Source: Gaetbulibacter_B jejuensis
GTDB taxonomy: Bacteria > Bacteroidota > Bacteroidia > Flavobacteriales > Flavobacteriaceae
NCBI RefSeq assembly: GCF_039524015.1
Contig: NZ_BAAAGF010000002.1
Coordinates: 310,001 to 374,000 of the forward strand
Reading direction: 5' to 3'
DNA length: 64,000 nt
Both the position numbers and the translations under genes were made by a program. Of the stretch, positions 8,001 to 15,133 are shown one piece after another; positions within the stretch are counted from its first letter, which is position 1, and each line of letters begins with the position of its first letter. The notes below the pieces were generated by a model. It saw nothing but the letters and a program-made list of their open reading frames with translations. It was not told where the DNA came from and searched no databases.

Positions 8001-10711
8001 ATGAAACTACGACAAGTTTGCAAGGCAGTCTTGGAGGCCCTTTACCTCCAGATGAATTATTTCTACTATTAAAAGAGTATTCTAATCAAGATAATATTGA
8101 ACTTATTTTGTCTGTTTTAGAGAAACAACTCAAAAGCAAAAGTGAATATCATTTACATTCTTATGTTGCAGAATATAATTTTCTTCTATCTCAATTATAT
8201 TCCAAAAATAATAAGTTAGAAGAAGCTGAAAAAGCATTTAATTTAGGAGTTAAGTATTCTATAGGATATACCTTTAGGAAAGATATAACTTTATCAGAAT
8301 TAATTATTTCTTTAGAGAATATAAATAGTTTAGGAAAAGATTTTGCTTTAGAGGCTTTCAAAAAAACAAAAGTATTAGTCGAATCTGTTGTAAACCACAC
8401 AGATGGAAAAGAGACTAGGCATTATCCTGTTTCTTGGTTTAGTGCTTTTTGTAAAAACGATATTTTTAACTCTAGTCTTTATTTACTTAATGAATTAAAC
8501 AATTCAAGATATGATTGGCGTTTAGAAACAAGTTTGTTAAATATTTTAAATAAAATTGAAGAAGAAGTTAAACCAATTATTAAGCTTTTTCTATTTAAAA
8601 CATTTATTATAGAATCATCAGAAAGTCATTTAAACAAATGCCTTGATATTTATGATCTAACAAAAGAAGAACATCCAATAATTTCAAGAAGCTTTCTAAG
8701 CTCTATCTACATTAAATTTGAATCTGACAAAAGTTCTACAACTGGTTTTTCGTCCAAGTTTTTAAAAAGATTAAATAATGTTTTTAAAAATAAACAAGGC
8801 GTTATTTCACCTAAACACAATAATAAAATCCCAAAGAAAAAAGAGAGAAGTCATTCGAATATTATAGAGGTATTTAAATCTAAATATGAAGACCGAAAAT
8901 GTTTTTCTGAAATGAAACCAGAAGAAATGAAATCATTTCTCTTTGAAAAAAGAATAAATAAAAAAGAGCTCAATTCATTATGTTATTATTTTGATCAATT
9001 CAATTCCTTAACAAAGGAATTAAAAGATTTAATTAAAACGATAGTAAAAGGAGGGAAGTATTCTTCTACACATAATTATGATTATGAAGTTTTATTCACT
9101 AAAAAAAATGAAATAACATTATACTATTGGGTTTGTTGTTTTGTATATGATAGGGGCACTTGGTATGAAGAGTTTACTAACATATCTGCTTTAAATGAAG
9201 CATACAAAATAGATAATGAAGCTGTTTGGAGTTTTTTAAATGAATTTTTAGAGAATAAGCTATCAAAAGGGTTTAGCGTGGGTATAGGGGGAAATCTAAT
9301 TAATGCTTTTATAAAAACAAATCAAGATAAGACGACAATAAAAAAAATATGGAATACTTTATTTCATTGTATGAGTGAAAGACTTCCTTCTAAATCAGAT
9401 TATGAATGGGAAGAGAGTTTAAAAAATGAAGGTAAAATGGGTATTGAAGAAATATTTGTCTGTATACTAATAACGCGATTCAATTCCAATACAGTAGAAA
9501 GATTTCAACATACATTATCTGGTATATCATATTTATTATATAACTACCCAGAATTACTTATAAAACCTCTAAAATGGTTTTTTAAAAATCAAGAGAAATA
9601 TTTAAAGTCAATTTTGATTTCAATAATTACCTTACTATACGAATACAACAAAGAAAATCCAGATTATAAACACAATTTCAAATTTGAAATAGATCGTATA
9701 TATCCGCTAAATTATTATCTATTCGATACTGCTATAGAATTAATGTATTCCAAAAAGAAAAAAGATGCCATAATAGTTCAAAATTTAGATTTGATTTATA
9801 ATGAAGAAATAAAAGAAGGTGAGTTTGAATTTTTCTTGAAATTAAACTCAAGACACTTAAAATTATTTCAAAGGTTTCCAGAAAATCTCATCCAGATATA
9901 TGGAAAATATAAAAGAACTTATAATACAAAATATGGAGATTATTTAGAATTATATTATTCAAGATCTAATAAAATTCACGTTAATAATTTATACTACTAC
10001 GATTATATCCTGGAACTATTAAATAAAGATTTATATGAGGAATTAAAAAATTATAATGAACAGGGAATAATTTTTGAAGATTTAACAATAGATATAAAAA
10101 ACATTATATCTCAGACCAATTCAAGTTATTACAGACCACAAGAATTAAAGCTTCCTCATTCAATGAAAGAAATAAGTCAAGAACCTGTTAATGATGATAA
10201 GCAGTGGATTAGAATAGCTCATATCGAAAATGAAATATTTAAAGAAGGTAGGTTTGAAGATGGAGCTGAATACAAGACTTTTGGTTCTATTTGTTTTGAT
10301 AGAAATAAAAAAAAGGAACTTCCTGTTGGTCACCTAAAGAGTATGCCTAATGAGAAATATAGTTTAAGTGAAGTGTTTGATAATGAAATGATCACATATA
10401 TATTTATTCAAAAAAAGCATCACTTGGAAGAGCTAAACCTTATAATCCTAAACCCCAATTTAATGAACACCTTAAACTTAAAAAGGGTGAAATTCAATAA
10501 TGGTTTTTCTGCAGAAAACGAATTAGGAGAAGTAGTGCTAAAATATAACTCTTGGAAAACAAACTATATTGGTAATGGTCATATTACAGGAATTGCTGAT
10601 GAGATTCCGTTATTAGATGGGGCAGAATTAATAATTCGGAATGACTATTACAAGAAACTTATTAAGTCATATGGCAAGACTGTTTTTTATAAAACAATTA
10701 CTATATATTGA
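5063..10711 (+). CDS. Giant STAND NTPase with Cap4/DUF4297-like N-terminus (Avs-like)
   Basis: An 1882-residue protein. Residues 1-110 resemble the Cap4/DUF4297 dsDNA nuclease module: GYEYQDL helix, then FDD (46-47) and a QIK triad (60-62) in place of the usual E/QxK, with Lys62 as candidate catalytic base. A P-loop NTPase follows: Walker A GEPGSGKS (293-300), Walker B VIIIDGLD with Asp386, then sensor-like and winged-helix segments to about residue 620. The remaining 1000 residues are long helical repeats. A distinct beta-rich C-terminal domain begins near residue 1710. Size and order match Avs-type STAND sensors, which recognise phage proteins and activate a nuclease. No transmembrane segment is seen. 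The target is unknown. Confidence 0.75.
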   Translation: MALSEAHKGYEYQDLITAYFIIEEIIDDHNSSFKIDKKEFKKDKFDDLTIIRGQEVLKKQIKYSDNHILEKQDLSAKGTYNLAIDLLYKSWLFNPEKEKIKDIRLCLAWGEPIDNELTKVLCIDNSNKSFKNFNTSQYKINLDELWKKNKPLNSWKRLGIESKNIDKKLFAKFCENLIIEVEYPKFSLDFDKPNDLELLILRQTEQLGIGVYPNDKTHPIDFINRLLHLIRKYRISQQILTTEQIFNKLNIKRDFGSIKQIFPINPKENIGLKSRLDALNNYLNEKRRIILTGEPGSGKSWFVNNLIKFLKKKNINVVKHYCYTDLEDELQKERIKLNVFYGNLISDILNSFPNLHKKKKNKFGSSLSELNELLLNISEDTVIIIDGLDHINRIYEFRDFNDLTKKETEIITCLDQIKTSNKVKIIATSQPIEDLDFISSFTQHEIPSWQLKQVKKLMLKLNLDDAFLSDSKIDLSQFLLNKSTGNPLYLSYLIKEIKENNITLSKASLSSLPNYSYNLELYYNYLLDRLNTKEQVPRVLSGVNFGLTKSELIEITGDGDDVESSLKSLTPILKYNFSRNGYIIYHESFRRFIINNLKERNVNIEKNVFSPIIDWFDEKGLFEYQKAYRYYLSLLSDGKHYETIGKYISIDFVFKSLINGQPWELIEKNYDYLVYASIKNNDYSKIVITSEINKIISTTQDTFYELYNNYIEALGSLKGYKFVNDYLSFDGLRTIDPRLGLQSCYLCSINNYSPIWDIYFDKYFIKGENIEIEDFHLFIRYHIDNKNNEGLIHICSQIREYPEYQDVFKNEVFKAKDLEFIEKLKQNAIVLNVLSKNDSFENDIDINKTCQELLNCSYIQKEDKDLISELINFIKLNHNNKKLIDYVINQFRNINWFYNWLIYLIEINIAYLNSESNFNELSRIFNYLILDTENFIGEPRTCDLYTIREDIYKSYRLGLSLIDESANWNEIISIFVKLSDETTTSLQGSLGGPLPPDELFLLLKEYSNQDNIELILSVLEKQLKSKSEYHLHSYVAEYNFLLSQLYSKNNKLEEAEKAFNLGVKYSIGYTFRKDITLSELIISLENINSLGKDFALEAFKKTKVLVESVVNHTDGKETRHYPVSWFSAFCKNDIFNSSLYLLNELNNSRYDWRLETSLLNILNKIEEEVKPIIKLFLFKTFIIESSESHLNKCLDIYDLTKEEHPIISRSFLSSIYIKFESDKSSTTGFSSKFLKRLNNVFKNKQGVISPKHNNKIPKKKERSHSNIIEVFKSKYEDRKCFSEMKPEEMKSFLFEKRINKKELNSLCYYFDQFNSLTKELKDLIKTIVKGGKYSSTHNYDYEVLFTKKNEITLYYWVCCFVYDRGTWYEEFTNISALNEAYKIDNEAVWSFLNEFLENKLSKGFSVGIGGNLINAFIKTNQDKTTIKKIWNTLFHCMSERLPSKSDYEWEESLKNEGKMGIEEIFVCILITRFNSNTVERFQHTLSGISYLLYNYPELLIKPLKWFFKNQEKYLKSILISIITLLYEYNKENPDYKHNFKFEIDRIYPLNYYLFDTAIELMYSKKKKDAIIVQNLDLIYNEEIKEGEFEFFLKLNSRHLKLFQRFPENLIQIYGKYKRTYNTKYGDYLELYYSRSNKIHVNNLYYYDYILELLNKDLYEELKNYNEQGIIFEDLTIDIKNIISQTNSSYYRPQELKLPHSMKEISQEPVNDDKQWIRIAHIENEIFKEGRFEDGAEYKTFGSICFDRNKKKELPVGHLKSMPNEKYSLSEVFDNEMITYIFIQKKHHLEELNLIILNPNLMNTLNLKRVKFNNGFSAENELGEVVLKYNSWKTNYIGNGHITGIADEIPLLDGAELIIRNDYYKKLIKSYGKTVFYKTITIY

Positions 10712-10758
10712 ATAACATATAGAATTAAACTTAATCAATTTATATTTCTAATCAATAA

Positions 10759-11802
10759 ATGACAATCAAAGATCTCCCAAAAATAAAAATAACTAAAAGT
10801 GAAGAAATCTGGCTAACTGAATGCTGGAACCATTTGAAAAATCATAATTATCTCGATTCTTATAAGCATATAAAAGTTAAAACATTAAATAGAATCCCGA
10901 AGGATTTCAAGCCTTGGAAAATTGATGATAAATTAATTAGAGAGAATGTTGAAATAACTTTAAAAGGTTTAATTGCGCTAAACCTTGAAAAAGAAGCATT
11001 CGATATAGGTAATAAAACATTTCTATACATAAAAAATGAACTCTTTGAGGATGTCGACAAAAAAGGCTTTGATTTAAATTTTATAGCAGACTGCATAAAT
11101 GAAGAAAGAAGATTGACAAAAATTGTATATAAGTTGTTTTCAAATGAAGGTTTGAATCTTTGGAATGGTGCAGGCTCCAAAAGTGATAGTTATGGTTACG
11201 ATTCAATTACTATAGGTAATAGTTCCTTTGATACATATATGAACTTTGATTCAATAGATGAGGTATTTTTATATAAACAGAAAAGTATCAAAGAGTATCA
11301 AGAAACTCAAAAGAAATTAGAGACAAAACCGTATTTCGATTTAAATTCGTATGATGAAGCCTATAAGAATAAGAGCCTTTTTCCTCTTGAATTGTTGAGT
11401 AATACTAGAGGCTATATAATTAACATCGGCAATCAAGCTTCTCTATGTTATCAATCTGGACTTTACGATGCTTCATTAGTAATGATTAGAAAACTTTTAG
11501 AAACACTAATAATAGAATGCTTTGAGTTTAATTCTATAAGCAATAAAATAAAAAATAAAGATAACTACTTTTTCTATTTGGGTGATTTAATAGACCTTTT
11601 TGTTAAAGAACCCAAATGGTCTTTAAGTAGGAATACAATAAATAGTCTTCCAAAAATTAAAAAGCTTGGTGATTTGAGTGCCCATAATAGAAGGTTTAGT
11701 GCAAAAAAGCATGATTTGGATAAAATTAGCGAAGATTTAAGAATTGTAATTGAGGAGCTAATTCATTTAATTGACTATTCAGGGTTAAATAAATCAGATT
11801 GA
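10759..11802 (+). CDS. DUF4145-like protein, third gene of defence operon
   Basis: A 347-residue protein. The C-terminal part (about 205-340) has the pattern of DUF4145/HEPN-like helical domains: CYQSGLYDASLVMIRKLLE, then LGDLSAHNRR, with conserved Arg and His-Asn residues. Such domains occur at the end of many defence and restriction-linked proteins, some with RNase activity. The N-terminal 200 residues are not recognised. The gene lies 47 bp downstream of the STAND gene in the same orientation. It is the last gene before a gene-poor gap, so the operon most likely has three members. Ribonuclease activity is an inference only. Confidence 0.65.
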   Translation: MTIKDLPKIKITKSEEIWLTECWNHLKNHNYLDSYKHIKVKTLNRIPKDFKPWKIDDKLIRENVEITLKGLIALNLEKEAFDIGNKTFLYIKNELFEDVDKKGFDLNFIADCINEERRLTKIVYKLFSNEGLNLWNGAGSKSDSYGYDSITIGNSSFDTYMNFDSIDEVFLYKQKSIKEYQETQKKLETKPYFDLNSYDEAYKNKSLFPLELLSNTRGYIINIGNQASLCYQSGLYDASLVMIRKLLETLIIECFEFNSISNKIKNKDNYFFYLGDLIDLFVKEPKWSLSRNTINSLPKIKKLGDLSAHNRRFSAKKHDLDKISEDLRIVIEELIHLIDYSGLNKSD

Positions 11803-11962
11803 AAATGACCAACCGACATAGAGTCCTTTCGGATTTCAAATTTTTAATTTGTAAATTAAGTACTTCTATATGGAATTCCTTTTTTCTCGGACATTTTCAA
11901 GTTTAGTCCAGTCATTCATTTTTAAATTAAGTACTCTTCAAATTGCGATATACTTAAATTAT

Positions 11963-12082
11963 ATGAAGAACGATTTAGATATTATAATATACCCAAACCC
12001 AATCCCCAACTTCATAAAAATTAAAGCTAATTTTGATATTAATTCAGTATAAATAACAAAAGTCAAAGGATAAGGTTTATAA
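11963..12082 (+). pseudogene. Relic of a T9SS C-terminal sorting domain
   Basis: The frame reads DLDIIIYPNPIPNFIKIK, the start of a type A T9SS sorting domain (YPNP box), then ...INSV, a TAA in place of a sense codon, ITKVKG and another TAA. Reading each TAA as CAA would restore the usual VQI..VKGQ pattern. Nothing upstream looks like the rest of a secreted protein. This is a decayed fragment inside the 427-bp gap between the defence operon and the RiPP regulator. The rest of that gap holds no gene I can support. Confidence 0.4.
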
Positions 12083-12228
12083 AGAAATAACAAAAATTTA
12101 AAATTCAGTAGTTTTTTAAACAAATAAATTCTTTTAGATATTTTATGTCTTATTTAGTCATTTCTGAGAAGACATGTCATGTGCATTTTTTAAGGATATG
12201 AAAAATAAAAAATCTCTAATTAAGGTTG

Positions 12229-12498
12229 TTATTTCTGATTCTCATTGTATAGTTCAAGAAATTTATAAAACTCATCATCATTAAAAAAGCAAGATACAGG
12301 AACATCTAATGCAAAAGCTATTTTGTAAATATTGATAAGAGATACATTCCGAAGCCCAAGCTCTATGCTATTGTAGCCGCTCTTATAAAAGCCACAGCTT
12401 TTTGCGATTTCCGTTTGTCGAAGCCCTTTAAGAAGCCTGAACTTTTTTATTCGTTCTCCCAATACTTTTTGGATGTCATTACGCAATTCAATATCCAC
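12229..12498 (-). CDS. XRE-family transcriptional regulator of the RiPP cluster
   Basis: An 89-residue single-domain repressor-type protein. The helix-turn-helix spans about residues 14-68 (LGERIKKFRLLKGLRQTEIAK ... recognition helix FYKSGYNSIELG). The gene is divergent from the precursor peptide gene 210 bp away. The gap between them holds a perfect 34-bp palindrome, the natural candidate for its operator. Small XRE regulators of this type often head peptide-maturation clusters in Bacteroidetes. Whether it represses or activates cannot be told. Confidence 0.8.
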   Translation of the reverse strand: MDIELRNDIQKVLGERIKKFRLLKGLRQTEIAKSCGFYKSGYNSIELGLRNVSLINIYKIAFALDVPVSCFFNDDEFYKFLELYNENQK

Positions 12499-12607
12499 TT
12501 CAGAAAGATTAATAGCAATATAAAATTACGATGAATTAATAATTGGAGACCTAAAATATCTTTAATCGGTAAAAAAATGGGTTAAAAGGAGATGTTGATA
12601 AAAAAAT

Positions 12608-12641
12608 CTTAAAAAGTAACAATATATTGTTACTTTTTAAG
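12608..12641. promoter_or_regulatory. Perfect 34-bp palindrome, probable operator
   Basis: CTTAAAAAGTAACAATA is followed directly by its exact reverse complement. It lies 67 bp upstream of the precursor start and about 110 bp upstream of the divergent XRE gene. A dimer or tetramer of the XRE regulator is the obvious ligand. Since the arms have no loop and are not next to a stop codon, an operator is more likely than a terminator. Confidence 0.65.
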
Positions 12642-12708
12642 TTAATTTGAATTAAAGCGGAAGCCGAAAAGCTGACAGAGTAGGCAATATTTTAAATCTT
12701 TTATATTT

Positions 12709-12936
12709 ATGGAAAAATTAAGTTTAGACAAATTTCAAGACTTTGAAATTAACGATCTGCAAGGAGCAAAATTTACTGGAGGGTCAGGAGGAACATGTAC
12801 TTGTAGTACAGAAGGTCAATGGAATTCTCCAGACGAGCAGACAGATTTTTATGGAGATGATGGTTCGTATGCAGGATCTGTTATAGTAACAAACATTGGT
12901 AGAGGCATAAAGACAGTTGAAATTATAGCACCATAA
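12709..12936 (+). CDS. Grasp-with-spasm RiPP precursor peptide
   Basis: A 75-residue peptide. The leader runs from MEKLSLDKFQDFEIN to a double glycine at residues 24-25, the cut site for C39 peptidases; such a peptidase is encoded on the exporter downstream. The core (about 50 residues) is rich in Gly, Ser, Thr and acidic residues. It has a TCTCS segment (29-33), then SPDEQTDFYGDDGSY, which contains the Thr/Ser and Asp/Glu pairs that ATP-grasp ligases join as side-chain esters or amides. The leader type, size and neighbours identify the substrate of the cluster. The final ring pattern cannot be predicted. Confidence 0.85.
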   Translation: MEKLSLDKFQDFEINDLQGAKFTGGSGGTCTCSTEGQWNSPDEQTDFYGDDGSYAGSVIVTNIGRGIKTVEIIAP

Positions 12937-12960
12937 ACTAAGGCTGTAAACAATAATAAA

Positions 12961-12998
12961 AAGATCAGATTGTTTATTAATATAATCTGATTTTTTTG
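12961..12998 (+). terminator. Hairpin plus T-run after precursor gene (terminator or attenuator)
   Basis: ATCAGATT (12964-12971) pairs with AATCTGAT (12984-12991), followed by a run of T residues. The element lies 25 bp after the precursor stop and just before the next gene. Partial read-through would give much precursor RNA and less RNA for the modifying enzymes, a common arrangement in RiPP clusters. Confidence 0.65.
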
Positions 12999-13012
12999 TG
13001 TAAAAAAGTAGT

Positions 13013-14026
13013 ATGAAAACAATATGTTATATAACTATTATCTCTTTGTTTTTTGCATGTAGTAATAAAAACGAAAAGGATAGTACAAAATACAATTCAA
13101 ATGAATTAATAAATATTACTTATGATGATTATATAAGGGATTTAGGACTAGTTAAGAGTTTAAAAAGTAATGATTGTAAAATAATAATGACACTTTTCGA
13201 TTCTTTGAAGACAATAGATGCTAAGGGAAAACTTCTTTATGAGTATAAAAATTATTGTAAAAATTTAAGCCTAGATGATATGAGTAATAAAGCAAATGAA
13301 AGCTTAATTAATCAGTTAAGTGATATCATGTACAAAGATCAGGCAGCAAGAGAAGAATTCAATGATGTAGTTAAAAAACAGGGATTACAATTTCCCTCTG
13401 ATGAAAATTATGCTGAAAAATTAAGAAAAAGACAATTTTATTGGGATTCTATTGTGAAAAAATCGGACTCAATAAACGTTGTTAAGTTTTCCAAAATTAT
13501 TGATTCTGTAGGGGAATGGTTAGGTTATGAATATTTAGCTAGAACACCTCAAAATCCAAACATAGGTATTCTTATTGGTCATATGCCAGAAAAACAGTAT
13601 GTTAAATATACCAAAATGGCACTTGAAAGTGCTAAAAGAGGAAAAGAGTATTGGAGTAGAGTTGAAAGAATTATTGGTTACTCAAAAAAATATTACATAA
13701 ATGATATTGAATATATGAATATTGAGAAATTTATTACTCCTTTCAGATTTATTGATTATAAGAAAACAGGTTTAATAGATGAAGATTCGGATTTAACAAA
13801 ATTAGAGTTTAAATCAATTGCTAGTGTTAAATTAATGTCAGAGTCTTCAGAAGATTTATTCTATGAGTTATCAAGTTCTGTTTTAGATGATACGTTAAAA
13901 AATTCATTACTAAATCAAGCAAAAGATATATTAATCAAATATGGATGGAAAGAAAATTTGATTAAGATAAATTTTAACACAGAGCCCCATGATGAATACA
14001 AGCTTTATTATCAAATAGTATATTGA
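13013..14026 (+). CDS. Lipoprotein in RiPP cluster (DUF6624-like)
   Basis: A 337-residue protein with a lipoprotein signal ending at FFAC (Cys16). The middle (about 105-230) has the order D-Q-A-A-R-E-E, a run with an aspartate-asparagine-valine turn, then IGHMPEKQYVKYTKMALESAKRG. This resembles DUF6624-type domains, whose function is unknown. Its stop overlaps the ATP-grasp start (TGATG), so the two are translationally coupled. As an envelope-anchored protein made with the maturation enzymes, it could serve in immunity, sensing or handling of the exported peptide. That is inference from context. Confidence 0.65.
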   Translation: MKTICYITIISLFFACSNKNEKDSTKYNSNELINITYDDYIRDLGLVKSLKSNDCKIIMTLFDSLKTIDAKGKLLYEYKNYCKNLSLDDMSNKANESLINQLSDIMYKDQAAREEFNDVVKKQGLQFPSDENYAEKLRKRQFYWDSIVKKSDSINVVKFSKIIDSVGEWLGYEYLARTPQNPNIGILIGHMPEKQYVKYTKMALESAKRGKEYWSRVERIIGYSKKYYINDIEYMNIEKFITPFRFIDYKKTGLIDEDSDLTKLEFKSIASVKLMSESSEDLFYELSSSVLDDTLKNSLLNQAKDILIKYGWKENLIKINFNTEPHDEYKLYYQIVY

Positions 14027-14976
14027 TGCATATAATAATCTCTGATAAATTTGATCAACCAACAAATCAAACTCTAAAATGGTTTAATTATCATGAAAAG
14101 GATGTAATTGTAATTGATAAAAGCAGTTTTATTTCTGTAGATTTCAGAAACGGTTTTGACTGTCCTGTGCTTTTACTTGAGGATTATAATTTATCAATAA
14201 CAAGTATTGAAAGTGTATGGTTTAGAAGGGGTAGGTTTAGATTAAACTATGATTACTTAGATAGATTAGATGAAGAAGCAATAAAAAAATTTCATAACCA
14301 AACACATTACATTATAGAAACCTATTTTAATAGTCTCATTTTTTCAAAAATTAAATGTCTTGGTAATCCTTTCAAAATAAGCGTGAATAAGTTAGAAGTT
14401 CTCCTTTTAGCCAAAGAAATAGGATTAAAAATACCTGAAACAATGTTAACAGATAAAATTAATGATGTAGATTGTTTTTTTAAAGATAAACCAGCCATAA
14501 CCAAACTTCTTGTCAATATGAATAATTTTTCTACAGATAAACAGAAAATAAATTACTTCACTTTTAATTATGATAGAGAACTGTTAGCAGAGGAAGAGTT
14601 GTCTATATCGTTATTTCAAGAAAAGATTATTAAAAAGTATGAAATAAGAGCTTTTTACCTAAATAATAAAGTTTATTCTAAAGCTATATTTTCTCAAATT
14701 GATGACAAAACAAAAGATGATTATAGAAACTATAACTTGGACAAACCAAATAGAGAAACACGCTTTGCATTGCCTAAGGATATAGAAACTAAGATTAAGA
14801 AATTAATGTACAGATTAGACTTAAACACAGGTTCTATTGATTTAATAGTAGATGAAAATAATGATTACATATTTTTAGAAGTCAATCCAGTAGGACAATT
14901 TTTTGATTTGAGTTATAACTGTAATTATAAACTTGACAAAATCATATATGATTATTTGGTAGATTATGAAAAATAA
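14026..14976 (+). CDS. gwsG: Grasp-with-spasm ATP-grasp peptide maturase
   Basis: A 316-residue ATP-grasp protein that matches the GwsG family in N-terminal IIISDKFDQPTNQTLKWFNY, in WFRRGRF near residue 65, and in the C-terminal metal-binding FLEVNPVGQF near residue 286. ATP-grasp ligases of this group activate Asp or Glu side chains of the precursor as acyl phosphates and link them to Ser, Thr or Lys, giving omega-ester or omega-amide rings (graspetides). The ATG at 14026 overlaps the stop of the lipoprotein gene; the upstream TTG is not needed. It acts in the cytoplasm on the leader-bearing peptide. Confidence 0.88.
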   Translation: MHIIISDKFDQPTNQTLKWFNYHEKDVIVIDKSSFISVDFRNGFDCPVLLLEDYNLSITSIESVWFRRGRFRLNYDYLDRLDEEAIKKFHNQTHYIIETYFNSLIFSKIKCLGNPFKISVNKLEVLLLAKEIGLKIPETMLTDKINDVDCFFKDKPAITKLLVNMNNFSTDKQKINYFTFNYDRELLAEEELSISLFQEKIIKKYEIRAFYLNNKVYSKAIFSQIDDKTKDDYRNYNLDKPNRETRFALPKDIETKIKKLMYRLDLNTGSIDLIVDENNDYIFLEVNPVGQFFDLSYNCNYKLDKIIYDYLVDYEK

Positions 14977-15133
14977 AAAATACCCTGCAAGTCATAAGCT
15001 CGCTGTTTCAAAAAAATCTTATGTTAATAAAGGAGTTATGGTTCAAAAATGTGAAATTATAATAGGGAACGATGTTGAAAGAGAAGTGATTTCAGAGCTT
15101 CATTGGAAACCAATTTCTAAAATTTTTAAATAA
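14966..15133 (+). CDS. 55-aa basic protein between gwsG and gwsS
   Basis: A short open frame reads MKNKKYPASHKLAVSKKSYV and ends ...SELHWKPISKIFK. It overlaps the end of gwsG by 11 bp, and its stop overlaps the gwsS start by one base (TAATG). This tight double overlap argues that it is translated. It is basic (about 13 Lys), with one Cys and no signal peptide or double glycine. I do not recognise it. It might be a leader-binding or scaffold partner for the two maturases, or a second substrate. The reading frame is clear; the role is open. Confidence 0.65.
   Translation: MKNKKYPASHKLAVSKKSYVNKGVMVQKCEIIIGNDVEREVISELHWKPISKIFK

Noticed and set aside
11870..12052. 60-codon open frame as a complete gene
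   Set aside because: Only its second half has meaning, as a T9SS sorting-domain relic. The first half is low-complexity and there is no signal peptide.
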